NCBI GenBank assembly: GCA_006538405.1
Contig: BJKQ01000007.1
Location: forward strand, 2,884,258-2,948,257
DNA length: 64,000 nt
From: Hansfordia pulvinata
Taxonomy: Eukaryota; Ascomycota; Sordariomycetes; Xylariales
Direction of reading: 5' to 3'
Each line of letters opens with the position of its first letter. Within the stretch, counting starts at the first letter, position 1. Below are positions 23,739-35,902 of this stretch, piece after piece. The position numbers and the translations under genes are program-made. The notes below the pieces were generated by a model. That model was not told where the DNA came from, searched no databases, and saw only the letters and a program-made list of their open reading frames with translations.

Positions 23739-25381
23739 ATGCCCCTGATTCAAAACCCCATTCTGCCGGGATTTCACCCGGACCCATCCATCGTGTGTGT
23801 GCCCGACGAGCGGCACAGAGACGAGACTGCCGAGACCACGGCCAGCGAGCCTCGTGAGTGCACTTACTACATCGCAACATCGACGTTCGAGTGGTACCCA
23901 GGGGTTCAGATCCACTGGTCGCGCGACCTCGCGAACTGGGCGCCGACGAGCTCGCGCCCCTTGAACGCGGCGCAGCTGGACCTTCGCGGGGTCCCCGACT
24001 CGTGCGGGGTGTGGGCGCCGTGCCTGAGCTGGGACGGCGATCGCTTCTGGCTTGTGTACACGGTGGTCCGGCGCAAGGACGGCTCCTTCAAGGACACGCA
24101 CAACTACATAGTCAGCGCGCCGACCATCGAGGGCCCCTGGACGGACCCGCTGTACGTCAACTCGTCGGGCTTCGACCCGTCTCTGTACCACGATGACGAC
24201 GGCCGCAAGTGGTTCGTCAACATGATCCAGGACCACCGGGCACGGCCGCGGCTCTTCGCCGGCATCCGGCTGCAGGAGTTCGACGCCGCTGCGGGCCGGC
24301 TGGTCGGCCCGTGGAAGACGATATTTCATGGCACAGAGCTCGACCTTGTCGAAGGCCCGCACCTGTACAAGCGCAACGGATGGTATTATCTCCTGACAGC
24401 GGAGGGGGCACCGCGTACGACCACGCGTGCACCTTGGCGCGGTCCAGAGACATCTGGGGCCCTTACGAGCTTCACCCCCAGAAGCACATCTTGACGTCCA
24501 AGGACGCGCCGTCGGCAGCGCTGCAGCGGGCCGGGCACGGCGACATTGTGAGCACGCCCGACGGAAGGACGTACCTTGTGCATCTGATGGGGCGGCCCAT
24601 CACAGACAAGCGCCGCTGCATCTTGGGAAGGGAAACGTCCATCCAGGAGGCATATTGGCAGGACGATTGGCTCTACGTCAAAGACGGGCCAGTGCCGTCC
24701 GTGTCAGTCGACGTACCGGGCCTGAGGGACGACGGCCAGCACTGGGCAGAGCGAAAGTACTCCTTTGCCGGCCAGCTGCACCAGGATTTTCAATGGTTGC
24801 GGACGCCCGACACGAGCCGGATCTTTTCGCTGCGCGACGGCCGGCTACACCTATACGGGCGTGAAGCCATCGGGTCCTGGTTCGAGCAGGCCCTGGTGGC
24901 GCGGAGGCAGACCCATTTCTCCTACTACGCCGAGACCGAGGTCCATTTCGAGCCAACCGACGAGAGAGAGTTCGCCGGGCTTACCGCGTACTATTGTCGA
25001 TACAACTTCTTCTACCTCACGGTGACAGCCGGCAGCGATGGACAGCGCGAGCTCTTGCTGATGACCTCGGAGGTGTCTTGGCCGCAGGGTGACTTGCGCA
25101 CGCCAATGGCACAACCTATCCAGATACCTAATGAGGGAAAAGTGAAGCTGGCGCTGGAGATCAAGGGCGCAGAGCTACAATTCTACTACAGCCTTGAAGG
25201 GGGTGACCTGTTGAGGATAGGGCCAGTATACGATGCGTCGATGCTGTCGGACGAGTGCGGTGAACATCAGGACCACGGGAGCTTCACAGGGGCGTTTGTA
25301 GGACTGGCCTGCTCCGACCTGAATGGGGGGGCAAAAGGCGCCAGCTTTGAGTATTTCACATACCGACCCATTGAGGGCTAA
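23739..25381 (+). CDS. Glycoside hydrolase family 43 (beta-xylosidase-like), frame broken by one base
   Basis: Intracellular-type GH43 enzyme; no signal peptide is present. Residues 1-223 are read in one frame and the rest in another. The break is in the G run at 24404-24408: adding one G gives LTAEGGTAYDHA, the conserved continuation, and a 547-residue protein of normal length. The three acidic catalytic residues are in place: Asp15 (FHPDPS, general base), Asp146 (GFDPSLY, pKa modulator) and Glu205 (VEGPHLYK, general acid). The second half after about residue 330 is the beta-sandwich domain typical of subfamily-11-like beta-xylosidases, ending FEYFTYRP. A 19-residue Glu/Asp-rich insert near residues 22-41 is unusual. 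Likely role: xylo-oligosaccharide cleavage. The indel looks like a sequencing error, but true inactivation is possible. Confidence 0.88.
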
Positions 25382-25801
25382 GTAGGCGCGCGCAATAGCA
25401 TAGGGAGTACGTATCGCGGCCTTCGCAGATAGCTGCGTGGCACCGAAAGAAAGGCAAGGCGAGGATCGACACTGTTGTCACATGGACCATTTGAAGAGGA
25501 GAGGCGCTGGGAAGATGCGTGTTTCACCGTCGGACGAAGCGTGGTCAGAGCAAGGTCCTGTGCGAATCGCTCTGGGGTATATGGACAACTCTAAAGCAAG
25601 AATAGGGCATGAGACCGGGCGTGAAGCCGGCCAGATTCATCCTGACTGTCGCTGAGTCGCTGAGTCTCCTGAGTCTAAATGAGCAACACACAATAAAATT
25701 TGCAACGCTAAATCGATGGCCGCGGGCCTCCGCGAGCGCGAGGGTTGAGGCGCGCCCATTATCAGGGTGGAGCCGGTTTGATTCGTGTTTACCTGCAACT
25801 T
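25382..25801. other. Convergent 3' flanks
   Basis: Short spacer between the 3' ends of the convergent GH43 and Dcp1-like genes. No gene seen. Confidence 0.4.
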
Positions 25802-26616
25802 CTACCTCTGACCAATACTGGCGAACAGATGGTCGACAGATATGGAATGGCCGGTAGAAATGGGATCTGGGGGCTGTTGGGACTGGCGAGAGGCAGCCCA
25901 GAGTTTTTTGATCAATGCGTAGGCCGTCGTCCTGCGGCCGCAGTTCTCGTCGTGAACCCAGAGGCCAATGCCCGACTCGCCGACCTTGAAGCTGAGAAGA
26001 TCGCCCTGATCTTCACAATCTGTTATGTCCCTGAACTCGATCAATTGGTTGTTCAGGCCTTTGCGGTTGAAGACGAAGATACAAGGGTCGGCGTGCGGAC
26101 CGCAGCCGTCGTCATGACCGCGCCGGGGCTGAGTCTGATCTCGGCTGCAAACGAAAAGGGTGCCCTCCACGGAAGTCTTTTCCCAGTTACTGATTTGGGG
26201 GTCGAAGGCATACACGACGCAGAGATGCGCCGAGTGGAGGGTGTTGGAGACATAGCCCAGGTAGCGGTCCAGGACCTGATTGGAAAGCTCTTCAATGGAG
26301 CGGGCCGCGGCGACCGCAGGCGGCGCTGGGGGGCAGACGCCACGCTGAACTGAGATGCGGCCGAGGCGGCGACCGCGGGGTCTACAGCGATGGTAGACTG
26401 TTGGCTTTCGTAGAGGGCGGCATACTGAGCAGGAGTGAAGTCAGAATATTGTTGGTACTCATAAAAATGTTGCTGCTGGGCTTGCAATTGAGCTTGCTGT
26501 TGAAGGTAGAACTGGTGCTGGGATGCGTTTCTGGCGTGAGCGTTGTGCTGCTGCTTTTGGGCGGGAGAGTTCTGTTGGTTCTGGTTTCGATTCTTGCGCG
26601 GCGTAGAGCGAGACAT
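25802..26616 (-). CDS. Dcp1-like PH/EVH1-fold protein, frame broken by one base
   Basis: Homologue of the mRNA-decapping activator Dcp1, a cytosolic partner of Dcp2. The N-terminus (from 26616) is a Gln/Asn-rich low-complexity region beginning MSRSTPRKNRNQ. The EVH1-like core follows with IEELSNQVLDRYLGYV, a beta strand reading VVYAFDP, NWEKTSVEGTLFVC, and GLWVHDE, a layout like Dcp1. The two parts lie in different frames. The switch falls in the G6 run at 26328-26333 (C6 on the coding strand): one added C joins ...SVASAP to PAPPAV and restores a single protein of about 271 residues. No GT in the needed phase offers an intron instead. It shares a 1.1 kb divergent promoter with PUS4. Confidence 0.82.
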
Positions 26617-27708
26617 GACGGAGGTGGGCGCAGGGCCGTGATCGGGAGGTGTAGGTGGCGCGAAGCTGGGTCGCGAAGCTGGGTCGCGATGGTGACGGGT
26701 GCGTCCCGCGATCTTGAGGAGGCGGGATGGGGTGTCGGTGGGAAAAGATGAGGTTGCGCTATTCGGCGGACCGTGGTGTTGGCTGGTGGCTCGGAGCAAA
26801 CAGAGGCTCTAAAGCGGGTTCGTTTGAGCCAGGCAGGAGGCAAGACGAGCGAGATAGTCGAATGGCGTGGTGGTGTGTGGGGATCCGCGGTCGGTAGTTC
26901 TCGTATGTGGGTGGTAGCGGTTGGTGCATGAAATGACGATGATGATGCTGATGATGATTTAGGACGGATCCGGGATGGCAATGTGAAGTGGCGTTTGCGC
27001 GGCAGGTCCGTCGCGGGGCTGGACTCGGCCGCTGGGAAAGAGCTGACTGACTGCCCGATGCCTGTCCAGCTGGGCGCCGATTGGGAGTAGGAGGTACGGA
27101 CAGGTAAGGCAAGGTCCACAGCGACCGGACGTGGGCTTCACATGCAATGCGGGTAACTGGAGGAAAGACCGTGTCCGAAGACACCATGGAGTGCTGAAAC
27201 CCTCCGAAAAGAAACCAGGAGCACGATCATAAACGACTGTGAACATACGACCAGCAAGAAGCTGATCCTTCCCAGCTGACTCCCGTTTGAGGATAGCGTC
27301 TGAGACCTCCCCGTTCCTGGACTTTTTTTTTTGCTGCTCCCCATCCACCGCGTCGCAGTGCGCAAAGTTCGTCGCAAAGCGCATTGAATTTCTCCATCTC
27401 GACCTGTATCGCTCCCTCCTGTGAATCCGCAATCAGTTTGCGCGACGGCTACAGCGGACCCGCCAATCGCGAAGACCCGCCATTGCCCACCTCCATTGCG
27501 ACTGACTCGCCTCACGCGCTGCTGCATTCGTCTCCAGCAAAGACTGCCAGACCCAGCAACGCCGCCTGCCCGCGCCGCCCGCACTGCCCTTGGCCGACCG
27601 CCCCGCGACGCCTGGTCTCGCAATGAACTGATGCCGGCTGCTTAATCCCCGTTCTCGCCAGCCCGCCTTATGAAATTCATTCAGCCTTTCGTTCAAAACC
27701 ATCTCAAA
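26617..27708. other. Divergent promoter of the Dcp1-like and PUS4 genes
   Basis: The 1.1 kb between the two start codons carries Ser/Pro/His-rich open frames on minus (about 140-245 codons) that overlap each other and show no family features. I read them as long 5' leaders, not genes. Confidence 0.45.
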
Positions 27709-29284
27709 ATGGCGGCCGCCAACTTGAATGGCGTTTTTGGTTGGTGACCCATGCTTGCCCATCTTCGCCTCCTTCTCCTGGCCCTGGCTCCGCCGATGCT
27801 GACTATCCAATTCTACAGGTATCACCAAGCCCGTCGGAATGAGTTCCGCGCAGGTCATTCGAAACTGCCAGGAGCGTTTTGGTCCCTCACAATTCTTCAA
27901 GCCCATGCTCGACGGCGAGAAACAGGCCAGAGCTATCGAGTCGCAGACGCAAAAGAAGAAGCGCCGCAACAAGAAAGAGCTTCGCGTCAAGATCGGTCAT
28001 GGCGGCACCCTCGACCCCCTTGCCTCCGGCGTCCTCATCCTCGGCGTTGGCACCGGCACCAAGTCCCTCCAGTCCTTTCTCGAATGCACAAAGACCTACG
28101 AAACCACTGTTCTCTTTGGTGCCGCCACCGACACGTACGACCGCACCGGCAAGGTCCTGAAGAAGACTGCCTACGACCACATAACCAGACCTATGGTCGA
28201 AGAGGCTCTCAAGTCCTTCCGCGGCAACTACCAACAGATGCCCCCCCTCTATTCAGCCCTCAAGATGGAGGGAAAGCCTTTATACGAATACGCCCGCGAG
28301 GGCAAACCCATACCACGCGAAATTGCCACCCGGCCGGTCACCGTCACCGAGCTTGAAATCGTCGAGTGGCACGACCCGGGCACCCACCCGTACCGGTGGC
28401 CTTCGGAAGAGTCCACCAGCTTCGAGCGCGGCTTTGCCGAGCAGGTCTGGAAGGTCGGCAAGCAGCAGCTGACCTCGAAAAAGTTGTCACCCGAAGAGAA
28501 GGAGGAGGAGGACAAGGCTCTGGAGGCGCACGAAAACTTCAAGCGGAAGTCCGAGGAGAGGGTGGATGACCTCATCTACGACCGCGTCAACAAGCGCAAT
28601 AAGTTGCCTAAAAAGGAGCCTATGATGTCCGGAGCTTTGGGCGAACCGCCTGCGTTCAAGAACAACCACAAGGGGACCGACCTGGTGCCACCGCCACCGG
28701 ACCCCAGTGCCCCTGCACCGTGGGACGACAAGGGGCCCCCCGCCGTGAAAATCCGCATGACCGTCACGTCCGGTTTCTATGTGCGCAGTCTCTGCCACGA
28801 CCTGGGTGCCAAGATTGGATCCGCAGCCTTGATGTCGGAACTCTGCAGAAGCCGACAAGGTGTCTTCGCGCTGGAGACGGACAGATGCATGGACCATGCT
28901 GACCTCGCCAAAGGCGAAGATGTGTGGGCACCGCGCATCGAGCGCATGCTGAACGTGTGGAACGAGGAACAGGGCTCAAAGGGTGCTGACAGGGCCAGCG
29001 GCCGGAGCACGGCACCCTTGAATTCATCACCCGGTTCGTCGAAGAAGCGTAAGGCATCTGTGGAAGCGAACGGAGATGAGGGGCAGGGGCTGAGAAAAAC
29101 CAACATCGCGCCGGCAGCGAACCAGAGGGCATCGCCCAGTGCGGACGCTGTTGCCTCGCGCCGGAGCGCGTCGCCAAGCGCAGAGAATAAGGTGGCCACT
29201 CCCCTGTCCCGCGCGAGCAGAGACGGCGATGAAGAGTCGTGGGCAGGATTTGATGACCCCCCTGCAGTCGCAGCGCAGCAATAA
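27709..29284 (+). CDS. pus4: tRNA pseudouridine-55 synthase (TruB/Pus4 family)
   Basis: Makes pseudouridine 55 in the T-loop of tRNAs, in nucleus and mitochondria in yeast. A 31-base first exon (27709-27739) and a 79-base intron precede exon 2 (27819-29284); the protein has 498 residues. It opens with MAAANLNGVFGITKPVGMSS, the conserved TruB start. The catalytic loop GHGGTLDPLASGVL puts the nucleophile Asp near residue 76. Later motifs are PPLYSALKMEGKPLYEYAREG, and GFYVRSLCHDLG, which forms the RNA-binding pocket. A charged insert of about 90 residues (Lys/Glu-rich, then Pro-rich) separates them, and the last 110 residues are Ser/Arg-rich and disordered, as in fungal members. Choosing the upstream exon is supported by the family N-terminus it restores. 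Confidence 0.93.
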
Positions 29285-30496
29285 GCGCAGCAATAATACA
29301 GCCGAATTTGCCAGCCAAAAACTCACGTGCCCACACTTCGTGGCGACTGCAATCAGCACGGTGCCTCTTGCCTCGTCCTGTGTGGGGTTGCGCCTTAACC
29401 CTTTTCGCCTTTTCGTGATTAAAAAATAAAAAGACGCAGCTTACACATACCTAAATATCGCTGCTGTATTGTTGCTGACATGTAGGCGGCGCTGGGCAGT
29501 CATTCTTGCGCGTTGGGTTGGGCTTTATGATCATGCCTGCCTGCCATAATGTGCCGATCTTGACTGGCGAAGGCGAGAACCCATACGATTCTTCTCAATG
29601 AACGTTTGTGGTCCTTTCTAATTTGCCGCGGCCCAACTATCGGCACATACGTCTTTTGGCAGACTCGTGGGACGGCTGAGTAATAACAAGTAGAACGGTC
29701 AAGCGTCTGGGACGATGGCCGACAAGAAGGGATAGCGAAGTGCTGCCGAGAGACCAAGGGCATCGCTGCCGAGAGACCGCGGGCGCCTCGAAAATAATGA
29801 TAGACAAGACAGTAGATACGGCAAACTCTGACTCTTTCAATTTCTCTGCCGCGTTCCGTTAGCTTCAGGCACTCATGGATCGTCTTTGCCCCTCAGAGCG
29901 GGATGATCTGGCAAGGATATGTGTGGCGAGGCGTGGTTGCTTATTCGTGAGGTCAGCACATCAGCGTAGAGCGGACTTTGAATGACCGGCGAGCCCGTTT
30001 CCGCTCAGCCCGACCAGGCTTCTCCATGCCTTTTGATAGGTTGTGGAATCGAAGCTGATTAAGGTAGGCATATCATGACCTACATCGTCGGTAGGCAACG
30101 ATACCGAGCGGCACCATACGTCGCCTCATCTGACACGGCGGCTCGGCCCGCTCTCTTGCTTATGGCGACGAAAGAAAATAGAATGAGAAAGGGGGATCTC
30201 ATCTCTGAAGGCAAAATTCGAGGAAGGCATTCCAGGATCCCGAGAGTGCAGTTGACCGGAAGGGGACAAACCATCCCGACAAGGTCGGGACCGATCTGAT
30301 GCGTGAGCGGTAGACGCCTCGAAACTGATAAAACGGGACATCTCCGAGTCCGCTGCCCATCAGTTCTCCTTCTCTGACTTCAACTTCAAAGATCAAGCCA
30401 GGTCATAACTCACCGTATCCTATTTTCAAAGTATTGTACTCTCTTTTCTCCAGAGAGGCCCTTTCAGCTCCACTCTCATCCAGAACCACTGTCGCC
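29285..30496. other. Intergenic, no gene supported
   Basis: About 1.2 kb of mixed composition. Only short open frames. Its right end is the promoter of the secreted orphan gene. Confidence 0.4.
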
Positions 30497-31093
30497 ATGT
30501 TCGCTCAAAAACACGTCAGATCACTATTCTTTTTGGCGGTTCTGATGGCCTTGATTTGCCATTGCACCGCTGCTGGCTCCAAGGTCCAGACGGCCACGGT
30601 TTCGTTCAAGAAGAAGTCCCGGTGGGGCATAAGTAGTAGCCCGGACCCGATGGAATTGGTGGAAGATGTGCCTTTGAAGTTGCAGAAGGGCGTCATTGAG
30701 AAGAATGAGGTTCGCGTCATGAGAGAGGGCGGAAAGCGCGTCTCGGGAAGCTACACGATCTGGTGGTTCACTCAGAAATCGGCCGCGAGAAACTGGGTGA
30801 GTCAATGGCAAGAGTGGCATGAAGGCCAGTATACAACACAGGCGCCAAGGCTTCCAAACAAGAAAGATTTCCAGCTGGTCAGAGGTTCGTCTAGCATGTT
30901 AGACGCCAAAGACGGCGTGGACTTCGACAAGCTGCTGTCGCAAGACCACCACGACGTTTGCTACTTGGTGCTTATTCGGACCAAAGAGCGCGGGGTCCTT
31001 GGAAACGCCCAGCCTCTTGATCCTCAGGTAGCTGAACAGGAAGGAGAAGGGAGTGCTAGCCAATATTACAACAAACGAAGCTTGGGAAAGTGA
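30497..31093 (+). CDS. Secreted orphan protein
   Basis: Single-exon frame of 198 residues. The ATG at 30497 (GCCATGT context) gives a clear signal peptide: MFAQKHVRS, a hydrophobic core (LFFLAVLMALICHC), then TAAGSK with likely cleavage near residue 27. An upstream in-frame ATG (30434) would put 21 residues before the signal peptide and was rejected. The mature part is basic, with Trp-rich patches (YTIWWFTQKSAARNWVSQW), one mature Cys, and a Glu/Gln-rich C-terminus ending NKRSLGK. I do not recognise the family. A role outside the cell is the only inference that can be supported. Confidence 0.7.
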   Translation: MFAQKHVRSLFFLAVLMALICHCTAAGSKVQTATVSFKKKSRWGISSSPDPMELVEDVPLKLQKGVIEKNEVRVMREGGKRVSGSYTIWWFTQKSAARNWVSQWQEWHEGQYTTQAPRLPNKKDFQLVRGSSSMLDAKDGVDFDKLLSQDHHDVCYLVLIRTKERGVLGNAQPLDPQVAEQEGEGSASQYYNKRSLGK

Positions 31094-34000
31094 TGGGGGG
31101 AGAGACCGAGCGATTTGAACAGAAAGGGAGATCTGGATGTACATCATCATGACTCACGTGCAGTTCCAGGCTGTACAAGTATGATAGCATATCAGCATAT
31201 CTGAGGACGCGTTCGCGATCCCGGACTCAATGAGTCTCTTTTCTGGTTTTATCATGTTTTTCCTCAGGTGCGGAATGGTATTTCGACTAGAGTGTGGCCA
31301 AATGAGCGTGGTGATGGGGCCCTTGCAGCGGTCGCTGCCGCCAGGGGGATGTGATTGGCAAGGGTGCATGAAGCGGCAAAAGATAAACGCCTGTCCATAT
31401 TCACCGCGAGGTCGCAGTTGTTCCGATTACCTCCCTGGGTGCTGAGCGTTCGGACCGCCTGCCGACCAATTGGGCGAAGACTGGCAACCCACGCCAGTTT
31501 GTGTCCTCTTGGAGTGATTGCTGACTTGCTTCATTGCCTCGGTATACACGGGACGGGGTGACTGACAAGCTAGAGGAGCTTGCGCATGATTGTGGCTCAA
31601 GAGCGCATGCTCAACGATTAAGGGAGACGGCGATACCGGCGATGCTCAAGCAGTACGTGCAGAGTGCGCCGAAAGACGGCGGATGCGGGCGAACGCGGGC
31701 TGGCCATGTCATCAGGGAGGGCGAGATGATTTCACTAATAAGACGGAACTTGTTGGTAGATACGAGACGGCATGAGAACCGTCGAACGCCGACTCGACTT
31801 GGGTCCCAGATTATGACGTGGGGCATGGAAAAGAAGACGTCTCGCCGATACCGCTCTATAGACCCGTTTGGGGCTGCGGCTTTCACGAGACGGGGGGGGG
31901 GGGGTTATTAGAGGGAACGCAAATGGACGGAAGCCATTTCCGACTGGTGGCATGCCGGTGGCGCGGCACGCTCATGAATGGCTTGACTGACGTGAACCGG
32001 CGTCGGACGCGACGACGGACACTCATGGCGTGGCTCCACGGATCGATGTTTCTTGGCCCGGCCTGTTGTCCTTTTGGGCCGGGCACCGGCCGCACTCAAC
32101 CTGTGAAGGCCAACCACGCGACGCGGTGGAGATGAGCAGGCGCATCTAAGCTGCCAGCGACTCTTCGCATCCAATGCTGCTGCAGTGACGGGTGCTTCCT
32201 GCGGTAGCCGGCGGCGGCGAAGCAGGTGAGGATACTCGCGCTACCAGAACTTAGGTAGCACTGCGAGCGTACCTATTCACGAGGTCCAATAACGAGGTGC
32301 TTGGACACATGCAGTCATGAAGGAGTAGAGTAGTCTGCAACGATGAATGCCGGCAGCAAGAGCCCTGCCGCCCTACTCGCACGTCCCTGGCGGCGCCGCT
32401 ACGATGTGTGCCCTGAAGTTTGCAGGAAGGCAACGAATTATTCGTCGTAGCCGCCGGCCGGTGCGGACGCCCGGCTCCACATCCCATGAACACCTTACCC
32501 ACAAAAACATTGACACCCACGGCGTGCCACGATACCTCACAAGGTGGAGATCACTAGCCGCTGGCCGTTATCGTCAAAGCCCGCAACGGCGGACCCTTCT
32601 TCGGTGCGCGGTGGCGCCACGCCAAAACCGCCCACGCCAAAATTGCCTACCCTCCGCTCTAGACGCCCGCGCAGGCGAGTCATCCTTGTTGTCGTCAGAG
32701 CATCAGAGCCATAGTCACGCAATGGCACGGCATGGCCATTAGGGCTGCGGACGGGTCCGCCATGCCCCCCCCCCCCCCCGTAGTGGGCATCTCTGCGGCC
32801 GCTGCGTCACTTTGTCACCGGGCAGCCACAATCTGTCGAGATCGCCCCCGTGCCCCTGGACCCTGGTTTCATGTCTGGCCACACAACTTCTTTACCTCTG
32901 GGCCTTGCCTGATGGCGTTGAATTTTTTTTCTCACCTTCTCCTTATCGTGTATCCCCGCTCTCCGCAGATGACCGTGATATTGGTCGAGGTGGGCACCAA
33001 GGCGGCACGAGCCCCGCGGCTTGACCCTGGCACCCGACATGCTGCCGTTCTCCGCGTGCAGACGGACGTGCCAGACAGTCACGGGTGACACCCGGGCGAG
33101 TCGAGACGCAATATTGACGCCTCTGCGGCATGCAATGTAAATCAGCCGCTGCTTTGCGCGCAGTCCCCATTGGCCCGGCCCCGTCCTGCGCAGTGGCAAT
33201 AGAAGTCGGCGTCGTCGGCAATGCACCATTCGACGTGTAGGCGCATCTTCAGTGGTCGGAGGATCAGCCGCCGTTGACACTGATGAGCTCACTTGAGGGT
33301 TGATGCCACCTCCCGGCTCAGACATCGTAATGTTTGTGCCCTATCCGAAGCCTGCACCCGTCACCAGGCCGGCCATGTCTGCAACGACTGCAGTAGTAGG
33401 AGATACTGAAACCCTGTGGCTCGCCTGGCACTGGGACACCTTGCTCGTAGCTTGTTACATGTACCTTGCCTTGGCTATTCGCTCCTCTGGTCGTGATCCT
33501 TGCCCCCCCTCTCCTCTGCCCCTCCCTCCCGCTTGCGGGCTTCTCCCCCCACGTCATACCTGTCGAACAGCGCCGCTGCGTATCAGCAGCTACCTACCTG
33601 TATTATCAGGAGTAGCCCTTGCTCGTGCCCCGTACTTCTCCATCAGCCTTCCTCAGTTCGCCTCGGCGGGGTGACTCCAGGCCCTGCCCTGGTTGCGCAT
33701 TTTGAGCAGCGCCGGTCGCCTCCCACAATGGATGGCCTTATCTCCCGGCCCCATCCGCTCGCCGTGGCCCCTCCCCCCCCGCCCGAGCGAGCGAACCGGC
33801 CGGTTCGACGCGGTGCCCAGGGCTGTCGGTCGTCCCTGGTCGCATTGCCGCGCGCGAGTACAGTACTCGTAGATGATGACGGCGCACTGCGGAGTCACGC
33901 CCGCAAGTGGTCACTGGCGGGATTTCAGCTGTGCCTGCTAACGAGAAGCGTACAGCCCGCATCAGGTACCAAGCCGCCTGTCGGGCTACGAGTGTTCATG

Positions 34001-34496
34001 TCGTGACGTGCTAACTACCTAGGTAGAGGAGGTGGTACCTACTTATACGGGTACCTGCCTACCTCGAGTCGTTTCCGTCGAGACCCTGGTGTAGGGTTTT
34101 GGAAAAATAAATCCCCCGTCCCTCTGCTCTACCTCCCCCCCCAATTCCAGCGTCACCCGAATTCACCGTCATCGGCCGCAGCCTGGACTCATATCTCTCG
34201 CTGCACCCAATTGTCGCATCAGCCCCCTCGACTGCTCCTCGTCAATTGCTGGCTGATGCCCGCCTCGCCGCCTTCACCTTTACTATTATTTGCTTATTCC
34301 AACCCCAGCACCCGACTGGACGTGTCGCGCGGGCCCGCCAATCACAGCCTGTCCTGCGCCTGCCCATAGCCTGATCTGGCGTGCCAGCACCACCAGAACC
34401 GCCCCGTTGTTAGTCATAGAATCCATCCTGAGCCACCTGCCCCGGATCGCGTCGACGGGGGTGGTCAGGTTGCGTCCCTGCGCAGCCGCGCCCAAC
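31094..34496. other. Long intergenic region with homopolymer runs
   Basis: About 3.4 kb without a supportable gene. It has a G12 run at 31895-31906 and a C run at about 32766-32779. A palindrome-rich patch of CTACCTAGGTAG/GGTACC motifs lies at 34012-34075 upstream of the CASTOR-like gene. Short overlapping open frames look random. Confidence 0.4.
31895..31906. repeat. Poly-G run
   Basis: Uninterrupted run of about 12 G in intergenic DNA. Exact length is unreliable. Confidence 0.75.
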
Positions 34497-35789
34497 ATGA
34501 CAGCCCAGGTGTCCTTCCTGGTAAGGAAAAGCCCGTCAACACTCTGCTTCTCTTCTTCTTCCACTCGGGGCCGAGGGCACCCCTCAAGCGCTCCCGCGGC
34601 CGTCTGTGTCCAGGGCACACTGCTAATTCACTCGCTCGTCTAGGAAGGGACCTTCAGTCTCATACATATCCCGCTAGACCTCTATCCCACATTTCTGCAG
34701 CCTATCTTGCAGGTCCTCTTGCCGCACGAGCACGGCCAGGACGACATCAAAGGTCTCAGCGTGGAGAACCGGCACGGATTCCTCAATGTTAGCATCACGC
34801 CCGTCGAGTGCTCTGTCGTGTGCCACAGCAGCTGGGCGGAAAATGTCTTTGAGCCCGCTATCCGAGCCCTTCCCGATTCAGCCTCCAGGCGGGTCACCAT
34901 CTCGCAGGATACATATCTGATCCTGTCCGTGATCAGCGCCAGCGTCGACGCCGGGAGCCGGGTCATGGAGCTGACTTCCCCACTCGCCCTGGCCGGCATC
35001 CCCATCTTCTTCATCACAACCTACTACTCGGACTTTATTCTGGTGCCCACCAGGGATCGGCACACCGTGGTTGAGGCTCTGCTGAGCGAGAATTTCGAAT
35101 TTTCGGATACGCAGGATACGTTCGTGTCGCCGACCTCGTCGACCAAGGGCTCGCGGGGCTTTGGTGGGGCCTCTGACGACGCCCGCTCCACGTCGTCGCC
35201 GCCGCCTTCGACCACGGCAGAGCTCCAGGTGCGGACTTTCAAGGTGCTGCGGGATCGCCACGTGCTTCCCTACGTTGAGCCCGATCTGGGCCTGGCTCTG
35301 TGCTCGGGCCGCGAGCTGTCGCAATTTGTCGAGAGCGTGGGGCGCAAGTCCATCAGTCACTCTAGCGACAGCGGCCAGCACGAGCGGCGCACCTGGCTCG
35401 ACAACCTTGACCCGAAACTGTATACGAGCCTCATCTCTGTACTGGCGAAGCAGCCTCGCTTCATGTCCATCACCTTGGCCCAGGAAGACCCCCCCTCGCT
35501 TCTTCTGGACAAGTCGCTCTTGGACGTGTTTGGGGACTCGCTTGTCGGCGACACGGACGGGAACCTGACCCCGATCTTCTTGGACTTCGTCGATCTGCCA
35601 CTGAAGGCGTCTGGTATCGTCTCGGGCGTCGCAGGGAAGCTAGTTGACGAGTTGCGTGGCTTGGACGCCGAAGCCAGCAGCGAGCTCTCGTATCTGTCCA
35701 CAGCACGGGCTGGTGCGGTCATCCTCTCAGACGAGCAGTCGACCAGGGCTTTCGAGATCCTGGAGCCTCTTTTGACGAAGCCGGAATAG
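34497..35789 (+). CDS. CASTOR/GATS-like ACT-domain protein
   Basis: Cytosolic protein of 389 residues with paired ACT folds (ACT_7 type), related to the animal CASTOR arginine sensors that act on TORC1. The first exon is only 24 bases (34497-34520, MTAQVSFL). After a 123-base intron, exon 2 (34644-35789) continues EGTFSLIHIPLDLYPTFLQPIL. The strand pattern ECSVVCHSSWAENVF..., then TYLILSVISAS.. and SPLALAGIPIFFITTYYSDFILVP, is the hallmark of this family; the SPLA..GIP(I/M)F..STY.TD motif lines the amino-acid pocket in homologues. A Ser-rich disordered linker (residues about 130-175) separates this from a second module. Function in fungi is not established; nutrient sensing is inferred from the fold. 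Confidence 0.85.
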
Positions 35790-35902
35790 GCCGGCGTGTA
35801 TATTATATCACGATAGGAGTTTGTTTACGAAAAGCCCGGCGCAGACGGACACGGGATCATTCGAAAATATCATCATTTCAATGAGTCACTGCCGCCCTGG
35901 CG

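Noticed and set aside
26382..27623. Several Ser/Pro/His-rich frames on minus between the Dcp1-like and PUS4 genes
   Set aside because: They overlap each other, lack motifs and lie in the shared promoter and leader region.
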